Notes: generated by a model not told the origin, from the sequence alone. Shown: positions 17,201 to 25,823, counted from the first letter of the stretch. The stretch is 35,157 bases of DNA from Flavobacteriaceae bacterium (GCA_002721275.1 PBJZ01000002.1:161836-196992), one strand, 5' to 3'. Numbers and translations: made by a program.

Positions 17201-17834
17201 CTAAAGCGGCAATTGTTTCATTATCAATGTCAGAGGATAGCTGTCCAGCTATTATATAACCAACAAGAATTAACATTGCTCCAACGAATGATACCATGGT
17301 ATTTTTAAATTCTTGAGCTAATGAATAGATTATTGTTCCTCCAATAAACATATTAGGTAGAATAAATATTAAATAATTATTTATGAAAGTATCAAGGTAA
17401 AATGGACCAAACCTATCAGCTTCTATCCATCCCATCAAAGGGGCAACTTTTGAACCAATTATTATTCCAAAGAATACTCCAATTAATGGAATTGTGGAAA
17501 GAATTAGTGATGCAAAAAACTTACCCAGATAATATCCGAATTTATCTATTGGGGTTGTGTAAATAATTTCTTGAAAATTATTTTTATAATCTCTTAATGC
17601 TGAGTTGTTAAAGAAAGCCGCAGCAAATAATAAACCATTTAAAGAGAGAATTATTGAATAAATAGTAATAACATATGGAGCATTCCTATATACGTTACCT
17701 ACAGCCCCCCCTATAGTCACATCATTAGTTACGTTGGCAGCAAAAACTAATAAAAAAACAATAAGAAAAAAAAGATAAGACATAGGTTGTTTTAGGCTAT
17801 ATCTTAATTCGGCGAGGAAGAAATTTTTAAACAT
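14259..17834 (-). CDS. ABC-2 type permease fused to an M1 family aminopeptidase
   Basis: An 1191-residue inner-membrane protein. The first ~600 residues contain about a dozen hydrophobic helices in two ABC-2-like permease blocks. A last helix (about 590) leads to a soluble M1-type metallopeptidase domain. The zinc site is HEMAHQWW with H935, E936 and H939; the third ligand is probably E959 in TFLSESFSEYSS. The substrate-side motif reads AFPGTMPYSESFGF rather than classical GAMEN, as in this fusion family. The peptidase is predicted to face the periplasm. The ATPase gene lies 14 bases upstream, so the two form one transporter. The substrate is unknown; export coupled to peptide trimming is inferred. 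Confidence 0.88.
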   Translation of the reverse strand: MFKNFFLAELRYSLKQPMSYLFFLIVFLLVFAANVTNDVTIGGAVGNVYRNAPYVITIYSIILSLNGLLFAAAFFNNSALRDYKNNFQEIIYTTPIDKFGYYLGKFFASLILSTIPLIGVFFGIIIGSKVAPLMGWIEADRFGPFYLDTFINNYLIFILPNMFIGGTIIYSLAQEFKNTMVSFVGAMLILVGYIIAGQLSSDIDNETIAALVDVFGIEAYNVTSKYYTPLEKNILNPSLSGLLLYNRLIWIGFASIILFISYKRFSFKSKSIKNKVINEDIVGGSSYTATERPVIKMINNSNFSDFKSFFKINMTSIYKHVTFKILFVFSVIQLIAGLVSGYEYLGLKSYPLTYFMVDQISGSSGLFILIILVFFSGELVWRDRDVQLNEVIDSTAHSTLIPLFSKTLSLFSLSIVLHLILVFIAVIYQLMMGFTKIDFSLYLMDYLYNLFPVYLTTCATLVAIQVIVNHKYLAYMVSVIVLLLIDIILLILDVNSNMLSIGSTPYMIYSDLNGFGPSNKGVFWFNLYWILFGLLFLMLSGTIWNRGSKKSLKERLKGVLINTNKLYLVSVSVVGFLFILVSSFVFYNTQVLNSYKSSDEYEKIAVSYENKYKKYKDLPFPKIVNANYNIDLFPKIKKANILAYLTLVNQNENVVDSILLNINKEWELDFDFPNANIISKDEVNGVHFYAINPPMLPGDTLVLKIKNTYETKGFSNGGETTSIVKNGSFLNNEEILPNVGYDSSKEIGDKNKRKKLGLPIKDRMPELEIDCNSNCNENYGSRGFSDFIDVETTISTSSDQIAIAPGTLVKEWKENDRNYFKYKIDHPSLNFYSFISANYKVAKRKWKDVDIEIYYDSKHSINIEMMLDAVENSLIYYTNNFGPYYHNQARIIEFPRFSTFAQAFPGTMPYSESFGFIIDLEDEEENNVIEAVIAHEMAHQWWAHQVIGANMQGATFLSESFSEYSSLMTMKKRVKNPMKMREFLKYDHDRYLRGRSQELEKELPLYKVENQQYIHYGKGSVILYALQDYIGEDKVNSALKEFLEKYKYKTPYPTSLDFIEILEPKVPDSLKYLINDWFKDITLYDNRLTNASAKKLNNGKFEINIEVETSKIKSDSIGNETKVAVNEWIDIGVFSDEDEENLIYQKRVNLTDSLMNFSFVVDTLPLKAAIDPRHILIDRVYSDNIKSISFD

Positions 17835-17848
17835 TACAAATATTAATA

Positions 17849-18715
17849 TTATTGAATCTTAGTAAAGAAAACATCCTCGAGTGATGGTTCAATTTTTTTA
17901 AAGGTTTTATTTGGAATTTTTTCACTCAGAACATGAATTACCGGTTTGCCACCTATTAATTTATTTGAAATAACATTGAAGTCTTTATTGTAGCTTTTTA
18001 ATTCAGATCTAGAAATTTGTTTTTCAAAAACTTTTCCTTTCAATGAATTAATACCCTCATCGGGAGAACCGTTAAAAACTATTTTACCATTATTCATGAT
18101 TGCCATTTGAGTACAGAGTTCTCTAACGTCATCAACAATATGGGTAGATAAAATAACAATTACATCTTCACCAACATCAGATATCAGATCATAAAATCTA
18201 TTCCTTTCACCAGGATCCAGTCCAGCAGTAGGCTCATCAACTATTAATACTTTTGGGTTTCCAATTAATGCTTGGGCAATTCCGATTCTTTGCTTCATAC
18301 CTCCAGAAAAACCTTTAACACTTTTATTTTTCTTTTCGAATAAATTTACTTTTTGAAGTAAATAATTTACTAAGTCTTTTCTTTCAGATTTGACTGTGAT
18401 ACCTTTCAAAGTAGCAATATGATCCAATAGCTGTTCGGCAGTGATTCTCGGATAAACACCAAATTCTTGTGGTAAGTATCCAAGATTTTTTCTGAATTCT
18501 TGGCTATCTTTCAAGACGTTAAGTTTATCAAGAAATACTGTTCCCTCGTCAGGCTCTTGAAGTGTTCCAATTGTTCTCATCATGGATGATTTACCAGCTC
18601 CGTTCGGTCCTAAAAGACCAAACATTCCACTTGATATTTTTATTGTAATATTATCAAGTGCTTTTACACCGTTTGAGTAAGTTTTTGATAGATTTTTTAA
18701 TTCTAATGTACTCAT
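17849..18715 (-). CDS. ABC transporter ATP-binding protein
   Basis: A 288-residue nucleotide-binding subunit with all key motifs: Walker A GPNGAGKS (36-43), Q-loop Q83 in YLPQEFG, signature FSGGMKQR (136-143), Walker B VLIVDEP (156-162), D-loop AGLDPGE and switch His192 (LSTHIVDD). A C-terminal extension of about 80 residues follows, as in ABC-2 drug or lipid exporter ATPases. It sits immediately upstream of the permease/M1 peptidase fusion, its obvious partner. The start ATG at 18715 gives the standard N-terminus. It is transcribed divergently from the CarboxypepD_reg-like gene across 72 bases. Confidence 0.95.
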   Translation of the reverse strand: MSTLELKNLSKTYSNGVKALDNITIKISSGMFGLLGPNGAGKSSMMRTIGTLQEPDEGTVFLDKLNVLKDSQEFRKNLGYLPQEFGVYPRITAEQLLDHIATLKGITVKSERKDLVNYLLQKVNLFEKKNKSVKGFSGGMKQRIGIAQALIGNPKVLIVDEPTAGLDPGERNRFYDLISDVGEDVIVILSTHIVDDVRELCTQMAIMNNGKIVFNGSPDEGINSLKGKVFEKQISRSELKSYNKDFNVISNKLIGGKPVIHVLSEKIPNKTFKKIEPSLEDVFFTKIQ

Positions 18716-18787
18716 AAAAAAAAATTGAAATGCAATGTAATCTTTATATGTGAATCCTTATATATTTTTATTTAATATTTTTGAAAT

Positions 18788-20308
18788 ATGAAGTCAAGAA
18801 AAATTCAAATTATTTTTTTCCTTTTAATTTTTTCGAATATCAATTCACAGGAAATTTCTGGTATAGTGTTAGATAGTTTAAATAATGATCCAATTCAATT
18901 TGCTACAATAACAACTAATTTTAATATAAATACAATTACAAATGAGGATGGATATTTTAGAGTTTTAAAAAATAAACCTTATGCTGATAAGGATTCGATT
19001 TTTATTTCTTCATTAGGTTACAGATCTGTTAATCTATCAGCAAAAAATCAGCCAAAAAATTTAAGTATTTTTTTGTCACCAAAACCAATTGATTTGGAGT
19101 CGGTAATTGTCCAGAATCGAAAAAAAATAAGTGTGGATCAAATACTCAAAAATGTTAGAAACAACGTTATGAATACATATGAGTTTGGTTACAGGAAAAA
19201 AAAAATTTTTCGTAGGGTCACGAACATGTCTGGTATATCCAGATTTGATATAAAAATTAAAAATTCTTCTATTAAAGAGTTTGACCAATCCCTTTTTGAT
19301 AGTGTTGTGAATTCAATTCCAAGAAAAAACAATTCTTATTATGAGGTAATATCTGCCTATAATGGTAATCTTTCTGATCCGGAAATCCAAAAAATTAACA
19401 TTGTTAAGTCATTAGTTTTGAAAAACGAAGAGGGAGAGATTACAATCAAAGCAATAGAGGAGAAGATACAGCCTATTGTTGATTTGAGAATGAAACCAGA
19501 TTCATATTTTAAATTTAAATCAGGAATTTTTCCAGTTGATATTGAGGCTGATGGGGTTAATTTTAGATCAATTGATTCAACAAATATAGATCAGTTAAAA
19601 AAGATTGAACAATCAAAAAAAGATGAAATAAAGTCTTACAATGAATCAAATAGAAACATAACTAGAAACTTTACAAATGATTATCTGAAGAATGGAAAAA
19701 AAATAAACTTTGAAATATTTAAAAGTTCAAGAAAATATAAATTTATTCTTGAAAAGTTAGCTTATATAGGTTATGATCCAGTTTATATTATTAATTTTTC
19801 TCCTAATTCATCAAGTGCTAAATACAAAGGAAAAATATATGTGCATGCTGATGATTTTGCCTTAATTCGTTATGATTATGAGAATACTAAGCTTATTAGG
19901 GATTTTAATTTACTAGGTGTCTCTTTCAGTGTGGATGATAATTATGGAATAAGGATTTTTAAGAAAAATGATAGTGGCAAATATTATCTTTATTATTTCA
20001 GTAATTCATATAAAACCTCATTTGGATTGGATAGACCCTTAAAAATAATTGAAAAGAATAAGAATGTTAAGGGGAGGAGGAAGCAAAATCAATTGAAGAT
20101 GCAACTAAATTTTAATGGAAACAACCAAACCAAAGTACAGTACATTGTTCTGAGTGACTCAATATCTTCAAAATCAGAGTATGATCAAATCATCAATAAA
20201 GATGCAAATCTTCCTACTAAAGTTATCAAATATGACCCTGATTTTTGGAGCGATTACAATATAATTGAACCAACTCAAATTTTAAAAGAATTTAAAATTG
20301 ATAACTAA
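18788..20308 (+). CDS. Secreted CarboxypepD_reg-like domain protein
   Basis: A 506-residue protein with a signal peptide (cleavage near NINSQ, residue 21). A CarboxypepD_reg-like beta-sandwich follows: ISGIVLDSLNNDPIQFATI...TITNEDGYF...SLGYRSV (about 23-95), usual at the N-terminus of Bacteroidetes outer-membrane and surface proteins. The remaining ~400 residues are beta-rich and hydrophilic, with no enzyme motif I recognise. No TonB plug or barrel repeats are evident and the length is too short for a TonB receptor. The gene is 6 bases upstream of a bile acid:sodium symporter family gene, so the two are probably co-transcribed. Location is probably periplasm or outer membrane; function unknown. 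Confidence 0.8.
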   Translation: MKSRKIQIIFFLLIFSNINSQEISGIVLDSLNNDPIQFATITTNFNINTITNEDGYFRVLKNKPYADKDSIFISSLGYRSVNLSAKNQPKNLSIFLSPKPIDLESVIVQNRKKISVDQILKNVRNNVMNTYEFGYRKKKIFRRVTNMSGISRFDIKIKNSSIKEFDQSLFDSVVNSIPRKNNSYYEVISAYNGNLSDPEIQKINIVKSLVLKNEEGEITIKAIEEKIQPIVDLRMKPDSYFKFKSGIFPVDIEADGVNFRSIDSTNIDQLKKIEQSKKDEIKSYNESNRNITRNFTNDYLKNGKKINFEIFKSSRKYKFILEKLAYIGYDPVYIINFSPNSSSAKYKGKIYVHADDFALIRYDYENTKLIRDFNLLGVSFSVDDNYGIRIFKKNDSGKYYLYYFSNSYKTSFGLDRPLKIIEKNKNVKGRRKQNQLKMQLNFNGNNQTKVQYIVLSDSISSKSEYDQIINKDANLPTKVIKYDPDFWSDYNIIEPTQILKEFKIDN

Positions 20309-20314
20309 ATAGTA

Positions 20315-21244
20315 ATGAAAACTTTAAGTTTAATAAGCCGATACTTTCCAATATGGGTAATTTGCGTTTCAATATTATCAATTTATAATCCAAAAATATT
20401 CATTTGGTTCACTGATGATATGATAACCTATGGATTAGCTGGAATAATGTTAGGAATGGGATTAACCCTAAAGTTTAATGATTTTATTCAAATCATAAGA
20501 ATGCCTCATTGGATTTTAATAGGCTTATTTTTACAATTTACCGTTATGCCCATGCTTGGTTGGTCTTTAGCGTTTTTTTTTGACTTACCTAAATTTTTTG
20601 CTGTTGGGTTAATTTTGGTTTCTTGTTGTCCAGGTGGAACTGCCTCCAATGTGATAGTTTATTTATCTAAAACTAATCTTCCTCTTTCTGTCAGTATGAC
20701 AACAATTTCTACATTATCCGCAATAATTATGACTCCAATTTTAACTTCCATTTATTCAGGAACTTATTTAGAGGTTGATTCACTAGGTCTATTTTTAAGC
20801 ACAACCAAAGTGGTTTTGATTCCAATTTTTGTAGGAATTTTGTTTAATATTTTTTTACCAAGATTAACAAATAAAATCACCCCATTCTCTCCTTCTGCTG
20901 CAGTAATTTTGATTTGTTTAATCGTAGGAAGTATAATCGGTCAGGGCAAGGAAATAATTTTAAATTCAGGTATGAATTTATTTTATTCTATAATTATTTT
21001 ACATTTCTTTGGATTTATTTTTGGTTATATATTTTGTTATTTAATTACCAAAAATAAATTTGTTTCAAAAACAATATCAATTGAAGTGGGAATGCAGAAT
21101 TCTGGGCTTGGAGTGGTTCTGGCTCGGGATAATTTTATCAATCCCTCAACCGCTATTCCATCAGCAATTTCAAGTTTAGTTCACTCAGTAATGGGTAGTT
21201 TATTTGTTGTCCTATTTAAGGAAAAAAATATTAAAGTTAAATAG
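20315..21244 (+). CDS. Bile acid:sodium symporter (BASS) family transporter
   Basis: A 309-residue inner-membrane protein with about nine to ten helices. Typical BASS motifs are GLAGIMLGMGLTLKFNDF (about 40-57), CCPGGTASNVIVYLSKTNLPLSVSMTTIST (about 106-135) with the family's crossover-region polar residues, and EVGMQNSGLGVVLA (about 256-269). Bacterial members carry substrates such as pantoate or other organic acids with Na+; bile acids are unlikely in this setting. It follows the CarboxypepD_reg-like gene by 6 bases. A strong hairpin overlapping its stop codon probably ends the transcript. Confidence 0.92.
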   Translation: MKTLSLISRYFPIWVICVSILSIYNPKIFIWFTDDMITYGLAGIMLGMGLTLKFNDFIQIIRMPHWILIGLFLQFTVMPMLGWSLAFFFDLPKFFAVGLILVSCCPGGTASNVIVYLSKTNLPLSVSMTTISTLSAIIMTPILTSIYSGTYLEVDSLGLFLSTTKVVLIPIFVGILFNIFLPRLTNKITPFSPSAAVILICLIVGSIIGQGKEIILNSGMNLFYSIIILHFFGFIFGYIFCYLITKNKFVSKTISIEVGMQNSGLGVVLARDNFINPSTAIPSAISSLVHSVMGSLFVVLFKEKNIKVK

Positions 21245-21289
21245 AATACAATACTGAAATTGTTAAAATACAGTATCATATTCTATTTT
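21241..21289. terminator. Terminator hairpin between convergent genes
   Basis: A 16-base arm at 21241-21256 pairs with 21271-21286 (14 of 16 positions, two adjacent mismatches) around a 14-base loop. It is followed by TTTT on the plus strand. It lies between the stops of the BASS transporter (plus) and the NTF2-like lipoprotein (minus) and overlaps the transporter stop codon. It could serve both directions, though the T-run is better on the plus strand. Confidence 0.7.
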
Positions 21290-21294
21290 CAAAT

Positions 21295-21825
21295 TTATTC
21301 ATCTTCTCCTTTAGCTCTTTCGTAAACTAAAAACTCTTGGATTTTTCCTCCTGATATTCTAACATCAATTATTTGAGCTGCATTTACCTGATTACCCTCA
21401 ACCTGAAGTGTTATGTCATGACCAACAGTTACCCATTCCCTGCGCTCATTTTCATCATTAGATAAGTCGTTGGCTATCGCATATTTAATCTTCCATTTTG
21501 GAGAATTCGCTTCAAACCATGTTGTCAAAAATTCAATATGAGCATCAATACCCTTGATTAACTCTCCTCGTGGACCTCTAATAGTTATGGAATCTGAGTC
21601 TAGGGATTTAATTTGTTCTAAATCAACATCATTGTGTGCTTTTATATATTTTTCCCAAACAATTATATTTGATAATGATCCTGGTATCAAATCTCTTTTT
21701 TTATCGTCATCTGACATGTCGTATCCAATAACAGAGTTTGTTTCGACAACCTTTTCCGCGTTATTAACATTAACACATGATGTAATCAGTATTAACGATA
21801 GTATTAGTAATGTAATATTTTTCAT
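21295..21825 (-). CDS. NTF2-like (SnoaL-type) lipoprotein
   Basis: A 176-residue predicted lipoprotein (MKNITLLILSLILITSC, Cys17) with an NTF2-like cone fold. WEKYIKAHNDVDLEQIKSLDSDSITIRGPRGELIKGIDAHIEFLTTWF is the helix plus strand pattern of the family, and WVTVGHDITLQVEGNQVNAAQIIDVRISGGKIQEFLVYER is the C-terminal sheet. Members are small-molecule binding proteins or enzymes with varied roles; no catalytic residues can be assigned here. It stands alone, converging on the BASS transporter gene and diverging from the zinc protease gene. No consensus promoter was seen on its strand. Confidence 0.8.
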   Translation of the reverse strand: MKNITLLILSLILITSCVNVNNAEKVVETNSVIGYDMSDDDKKRDLIPGSLSNIIVWEKYIKAHNDVDLEQIKSLDSDSITIRGPRGELIKGIDAHIEFLTTWFEANSPKWKIKYAIANDLSNDENERREWVTVGHDITLQVEGNQVNAAQIIDVRISGGKIQEFLVYERAKGEDE

Positions 21826-21896
21826 TTTTTTGGTATTTAATTTTAATAAATATAATTATAATAATTTATTTATGTTTTACATTTAATTTATCATAT

Positions 21897-21904
21897 TATA
21901 TTTG
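21897..21904 (+). promoter_or_regulatory. Possible -7 element for the zinc protease gene
   Basis: TATATTTG, a perfect TAnnTTTG match, lies 19 bases before the ATG at 21924. No good TTTG -33 element is present at the usual spacing, so this is a partial promoter call. Confidence 0.4.
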
Positions 21905-21923
21905 TTTTTTATCAATACATTTT

Positions 21924-24464
21924 ATGAAATATTTATTCAATGCAATTTTTTTATTCAGTCTAACTTTGAGTTCTCAAATACCCAATAAAGACAAATCAAA
22001 AAAATCAAAAACCACGAAAACAATTCTTGATTTGACAAAAAATAGTCAAAAAATTGAGGGATTGTTTACTATTTATCAAGATTCTGTCAGCGGTAAGATT
22101 CAGATGGCAATATCAAAAGATCAGTTAAACAAAGATTATATTTACTTTTCTCAAGTAGCTGATGGAGTCAGCCAGGCAGGTAACATAAGGGGTCTTTATA
22201 ATGGATCGGCAATTTTTAATTTCAAAAAATACTTTAATAAAATAGAGATAGTAAGAATAAATACTAATTTTTACTATGACAAACAGAACCCGATCTCAAA
22301 GTCCAAAGAAGCTAATATTTCAAATTCCATTTTGTCAAGTTCAAGAATTTTAAATACAGATGAGAAAGATGATGTTTATTTAATTAGTGCAAATGAAATT
22401 TTTTTAACTGAAGATCTAAATCAAATCAAACCTTTAAAAAGCCCAAAATCTAACCCAAATGCATTTTCTCTTGGTAGTTTGGATAAGTTAAAATCAAAAA
22501 TCAATAAAATTAATAATTACCCCGAAAATCTTAATATAAAAACTGAGTACGTATACAAAAATAGATATCCGTTAAATGAGTTTTCAAACTCCATAACGGA
22601 TCCAAGAAATGTTTCAATTAAAGTTTTCCATTCTTTAATTGAGATGCCTGATAAAGATTATAAGATAAGATATGATGATCCTAGAGTAGGATATTTTTTA
22701 ACTAAAGTTGATGATATGACTTCAGTTGAAACAACAAACTACAGGGACATGATAAATCGTTGGAGATTGATTAAAAAATATCCAGAATTAGAATTATCTG
22801 AACCTATAAAACCAATTACATGGTGGATTGAGAATTCTACACCTGAAGAATGGAGAGAAACAATCAAAGAGGGAATATTAGAGTGGAACTTTGCTTTCGA
22901 AAAAGCTGGTATCAAAAATGCAATAGAGGTTAAGATTCAGCCAGATAATGCGAATTGGGATGCCGGCGATATCAGGTACAATGTCTTAAGGTGGACATCT
23001 TCTCCAGAAACTCCTTGGGGTGGTTATGGACCTAGTATGAAAAATCCACTGACAGGTGAGATTTTTGGCTCAGATATAATGCTTGAATATAAACACTTCA
23101 CAAACAGATTTTTTTATGACAAATTGTATTCTGATTCATCCGAAATAATGAGTCTGAAAAATGATTTCTTTGAAATTAATAATGATGATCATTTAAAATG
23201 TTCCTTGGGAGAATTTGTGCATGAAAAATTCTTGTTAGGAATTACTGTTAATGAAATATACAATGAAAATAATTTTGAATTAGATAAACTTAAGAAAGAG
23301 GCTATGAAGTCACTCATAATGCATGAAATAGGACATACCCTCGGCTTAAACCATAATATGAGAGGTAGTCATTTATTTACCCCAGATGAGTTGTACAACC
23401 CTGATGTTATAGAAAATAAAGCTTTAAGTGGTTCAATTATGGATTATGAAGCAATAAATTTATCTCCTGATAGACTTAAACAAGGCCAATATGAAAATAT
23501 GTCTATTGGACCTTATGATATTTGGGCAATACAATTTGGCTATTCTGATTTTAAAAATGACAATGAAAGAATAGCATTATTGGAAAGATCTACTGAAAAG
23601 GAGTTAGCATTTGGAAATGATGCTGATGATATGCGATCACCTGGTAAGGGTATTGATCCGCGAGTAATGACTGGTGATCTCTCATCTGATCCAATTAAAT
23701 ACTCAATAGACCGAATTCAGCTAGTTAACAAATTAATACCCAAGATCCAAGAAAAATTTTATGTCAAAGGTAATTCTTATGATGATTTAAGAAGGGCATT
23801 TTATGTTTTAAATTCTCAGGCGGCTAGGGCAGGGGATGTAATATCAAGATTTATTGGTGGTGTATACGTTGATAGATCAACCATGGGTCAAAAAGGAGGT
23901 GTCGCTCCTTACACTCCTGTAAGTTATAATGATCAGAAAAAAGCATTCAAAGCTTTGAGTAAATATGTTTTCTCTCCAGAAGCATTTAGAGCACCAAAAA
24001 AATTATATAAGTTTCTTGCCAGACAAAGAAGAGGTTTCGATTTTTTTGATGGTCCTGAAGATCCAAAAATTCATAAAATAGTCCTTGGAAACCAAACCAG
24101 AGTTCTTGCTCACGTACTTCATCCAAATACACTACAAAGGATTGTTGATTCTGAGTTATATGGGAATAAATATAAGCTAGATGAGTTTATGTTGGATTTA
24201 AACAAATCAATTTTTGAAGATGATATAAAATTAGATGTAAATACTTTTCGCCAAAATCTTCAATTAGTTTATGTTAATAGGTTGATAGATATATGTGTGG
24301 GTAAATCTTCGTCCAAATACAATGTTCATTCAAGATCAATGGCGTTGTATAATTTAAAATTAATACTCAAATATGTAAAAAATCCAAAAGGAAATGTAAT
24401 CAGTATTGCACACAAAAATCATATTTCAACTTTAATTAATAATACATTCAAGAAAATTGGTTGA
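21924..24464 (+). CDS. Secreted zinc-dependent metalloprotease (DUF5117-type)
   Basis: An 846-residue exported protein with a signal peptide ending near TLSSQ. The central domain holds a metzincin-like zinc site, HEIGHTLGLNH (H467, E468, H471, H477), and a probable Met-turn in SGSIMDYEAINLSP. The N-terminal region (about 35-230) with KIQMAISKDQLNKDYIYFSQVADG and the C-terminal half (RAFYVLNSQAARAGDVISRFIGG, APYTPVSYNDQKKAFKAL) match the large Bacteroidetes zinc proteases with DUF5117/DUF4953 regions. Length is typical for the family. It probably degrades proteins outside the cytoplasm; substrate unknown. Monocistronic by appearance, with a hairpin at its stop codon. Confidence 0.9.
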   Translation: MKYLFNAIFLFSLTLSSQIPNKDKSKKSKTTKTILDLTKNSQKIEGLFTIYQDSVSGKIQMAISKDQLNKDYIYFSQVADGVSQAGNIRGLYNGSAIFNFKKYFNKIEIVRINTNFYYDKQNPISKSKEANISNSILSSSRILNTDEKDDVYLISANEIFLTEDLNQIKPLKSPKSNPNAFSLGSLDKLKSKINKINNYPENLNIKTEYVYKNRYPLNEFSNSITDPRNVSIKVFHSLIEMPDKDYKIRYDDPRVGYFLTKVDDMTSVETTNYRDMINRWRLIKKYPELELSEPIKPITWWIENSTPEEWRETIKEGILEWNFAFEKAGIKNAIEVKIQPDNANWDAGDIRYNVLRWTSSPETPWGGYGPSMKNPLTGEIFGSDIMLEYKHFTNRFFYDKLYSDSSEIMSLKNDFFEINNDDHLKCSLGEFVHEKFLLGITVNEIYNENNFELDKLKKEAMKSLIMHEIGHTLGLNHNMRGSHLFTPDELYNPDVIENKALSGSIMDYEAINLSPDRLKQGQYENMSIGPYDIWAIQFGYSDFKNDNERIALLERSTEKELAFGNDADDMRSPGKGIDPRVMTGDLSSDPIKYSIDRIQLVNKLIPKIQEKFYVKGNSYDDLRRAFYVLNSQAARAGDVISRFIGGVYVDRSTMGQKGGVAPYTPVSYNDQKKAFKALSKYVFSPEAFRAPKKLYKFLARQRRGFDFFDGPEDPKIHKIVLGNQTRVLAHVLHPNTLQRIVDSELYGNKYKLDEFMLDLNKSIFEDDIKLDVNTFRQNLQLVYVNRLIDICVGKSSSKYNVHSRSMALYNLKLILKYVKNPKGNVISIAHKNHISTLINNTFKKIG

Positions 24465-24488
24465 TAATTATTTAAAAATTATCTTTTT
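24463..24488 (+). terminator. Short hairpin terminator after the zinc protease
   Basis: GATAATT (24463-24469) pairs with AATTATC (24477-24483) around a 7-base loop, followed by TTTTT. It overlaps the protease stop codon and the last codons of the opposing 95-residue gene. The stem is AT-rich and only 7 bp. Confidence 0.5.
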
Positions 24489-24759
24489 CAAATTCCTCGA
24501 GAGTCCAAGTTAACTCTGGATTATCAATATAGTCAATTTTATCACCCACTGCATGAGCGTGGATATCCTCGTCCTTTTTATCGAAATTTACAACCCAATA
24601 GTCAATTTTTTTTATTCGGGATATGCCTTCGATTAACTTAGCATCAATGTTATGGTTTTTTTTTAAATAATAGGCAAAAAAGTAGCAACTCTTCCAACTT
24701 TGTTCTTCTTTTGGCTTAAAGTTTTTAAGAAAATCTGATATTAATTTTTTTCTTTCCAT
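24472..24759 (-). CDS. 95-residue protein of unknown function
   Basis: I do not recognise this family. The protein is soluble, with no signal peptide or membrane helix. An N-terminal helix precedes SCYFFAYYLKKNHNIDAKLIEGI (Cys25), then KKIDYWVVNFDKK, IHAHAVGDKIDYIDN (H67, H69, D73, D76) and WTLEEFEK. The order of a cysteine at a helix start, then strands, then a His-containing strand and Asp resembles the core of papain/transglutaminase-like folds; this is inference from pattern only. It follows lpxD by 21 bases on the same strand and is probably co-transcribed with it. Coding character resembles its neighbours. Confidence 0.65.
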   Translation of the reverse strand: MERKKLISDFLKNFKPKEEQSWKSCYFFAYYLKKNHNIDAKLIEGISRIKKIDYWVVNFDKKDEDIHAHAVGDKIDYIDNPELTWTLEEFEKDNF

Positions 24760-24780
24760 TTAAGTATTTGACTTGAATAG

Positions 24781-25773
24781 TTAACTTTTCGCTAGTTTTT
24801 TAATTGCTACCCATTGTTTTAACATATCTCTATACTCAGCAGCTGGATAACCTAAGACAGTTGTTCCTTCCTTCACATCTGAAATGACTCCTGATCCTGC
24901 TCCTACACTTGCACCTGATCCAATTTTTGTATGTTCTTTTACGGATGCACCTCCACCAATCATTACACCATCACCTAATGAAACACTACCTGCTAAACCT
25001 GAATTTCCAGCCATAATACAATATTTACCCATTACGCTATTATGGGCAATTTGTACAAGATTATCAATTTTACTACCATCACCAATAATTGTACTATCAA
25101 AAGTGGCTTTGTCAACGCATGTATTTGCACCAATTTCAACGTCATTTCCTATAACAACGTTTCCAATGTGATGGATTTTGACTAAGCCTTTACCCTCGGG
25201 AGAGGGTCTGTATCCAAATCCGTCTGCGCCAATACTGACATTGTTGTGAAAAATACAGGAATTTCCAATAACTGAATTTTCCCTTATTACGGTTCCAGAC
25301 CAAAAAATACATTTATCACCAATTAGAGAGTTGTCAAAAACACTAACATTTGGATATAGTATAGTTCCTTTACCTATTTTAACGTTTTTACCTACGTAAC
25401 AAAATGGTCCTATTTTTACATCTTTTGATATAATAGCGCTTGGATGAATTACGGCACTTTGATGCACATCATTTTCAAAAACCGGAATATTATCGGGTGA
25501 AAAAATCTCAAGTAGCTTTCCCATCGCTATATCAGCGTCATCTACGAAAATTATTGGTTTATTACTTGTTTCAATTTTGATTGTTTTATTTACAATTGCA
25601 GCACTTGCTTTTGAATCACCCCAATATTTTTTGAATTTTGAATTTCCAATAAAGGTAATTTGACCTTTTTTGGCATTTTTTAGATCATTTAAACCGTCAA
25701 TAGTTAAATCTTCATTAAAATGTATTTCACCTGAAATATAATCAGCTATTTCCTTTAATTTGAATTTTTTCAT
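24781..25773 (-). CDS. lpxD: UDP-3-O-acylglucosamine N-acyltransferase
   Basis: A 330-residue cytosolic enzyme of lipid A synthesis: it adds a 3-hydroxyacyl chain from acyl-ACP to the 2-amino group of UDP-3-O-acyl-glucosamine. An N-terminal uridine-binding domain (about 1-100) leads into a left-handed beta helix of hexapeptide repeats (about 105-300). GADGFGY (182-188) and LVQIAHN with catalytic His244 are family marks. GYPAAEYRDMLKQ near the C-terminus is also typical. Its presence shows a Gram-negative outer membrane with lipid A. It has its own promoter and is followed by the 95-residue gene. Confidence 0.96.
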   Translation of the reverse strand: MKKFKLKEIADYISGEIHFNEDLTIDGLNDLKNAKKGQITFIGNSKFKKYWGDSKASAAIVNKTIKIETSNKPIIFVDDADIAMGKLLEIFSPDNIPVFENDVHQSAVIHPSAIISKDVKIGPFCYVGKNVKIGKGTILYPNVSVFDNSLIGDKCIFWSGTVIRENSVIGNSCIFHNNVSIGADGFGYRPSPEGKGLVKIHHIGNVVIGNDVEIGANTCVDKATFDSTIIGDGSKIDNLVQIAHNSVMGKYCIMAGNSGLAGSVSLGDGVMIGGGASVKEHTKIGSGASVGAGSGVISDVKEGTTVLGYPAAEYRDMLKQWVAIKKLAKS

Positions 25774-25789
25774 TAACCGTGGTTTTTCG

Positions 25790-25823
25790 CAAAAATACTT
25801 TATTTTATTAAACTATCCCCAAA
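25790..25823 (-). promoter_or_regulatory. Promoter of lpxD
   Basis: On the minus strand TTTG (25823-25820) and TATTTTTG (25797-25790) are 22 bases apart, within the Bacteroidetes range. The -7 element is 16 bases before the lpxD ATG, so the leader would be short. Confidence 0.45.

Noticed and set aside
18776-18783. TATTTTTG as a -7 promoter element before the CarboxypepD_reg-like gene
   Set aside because: It is only 4 bases before the ATG, so transcription would start within or after the start codon.
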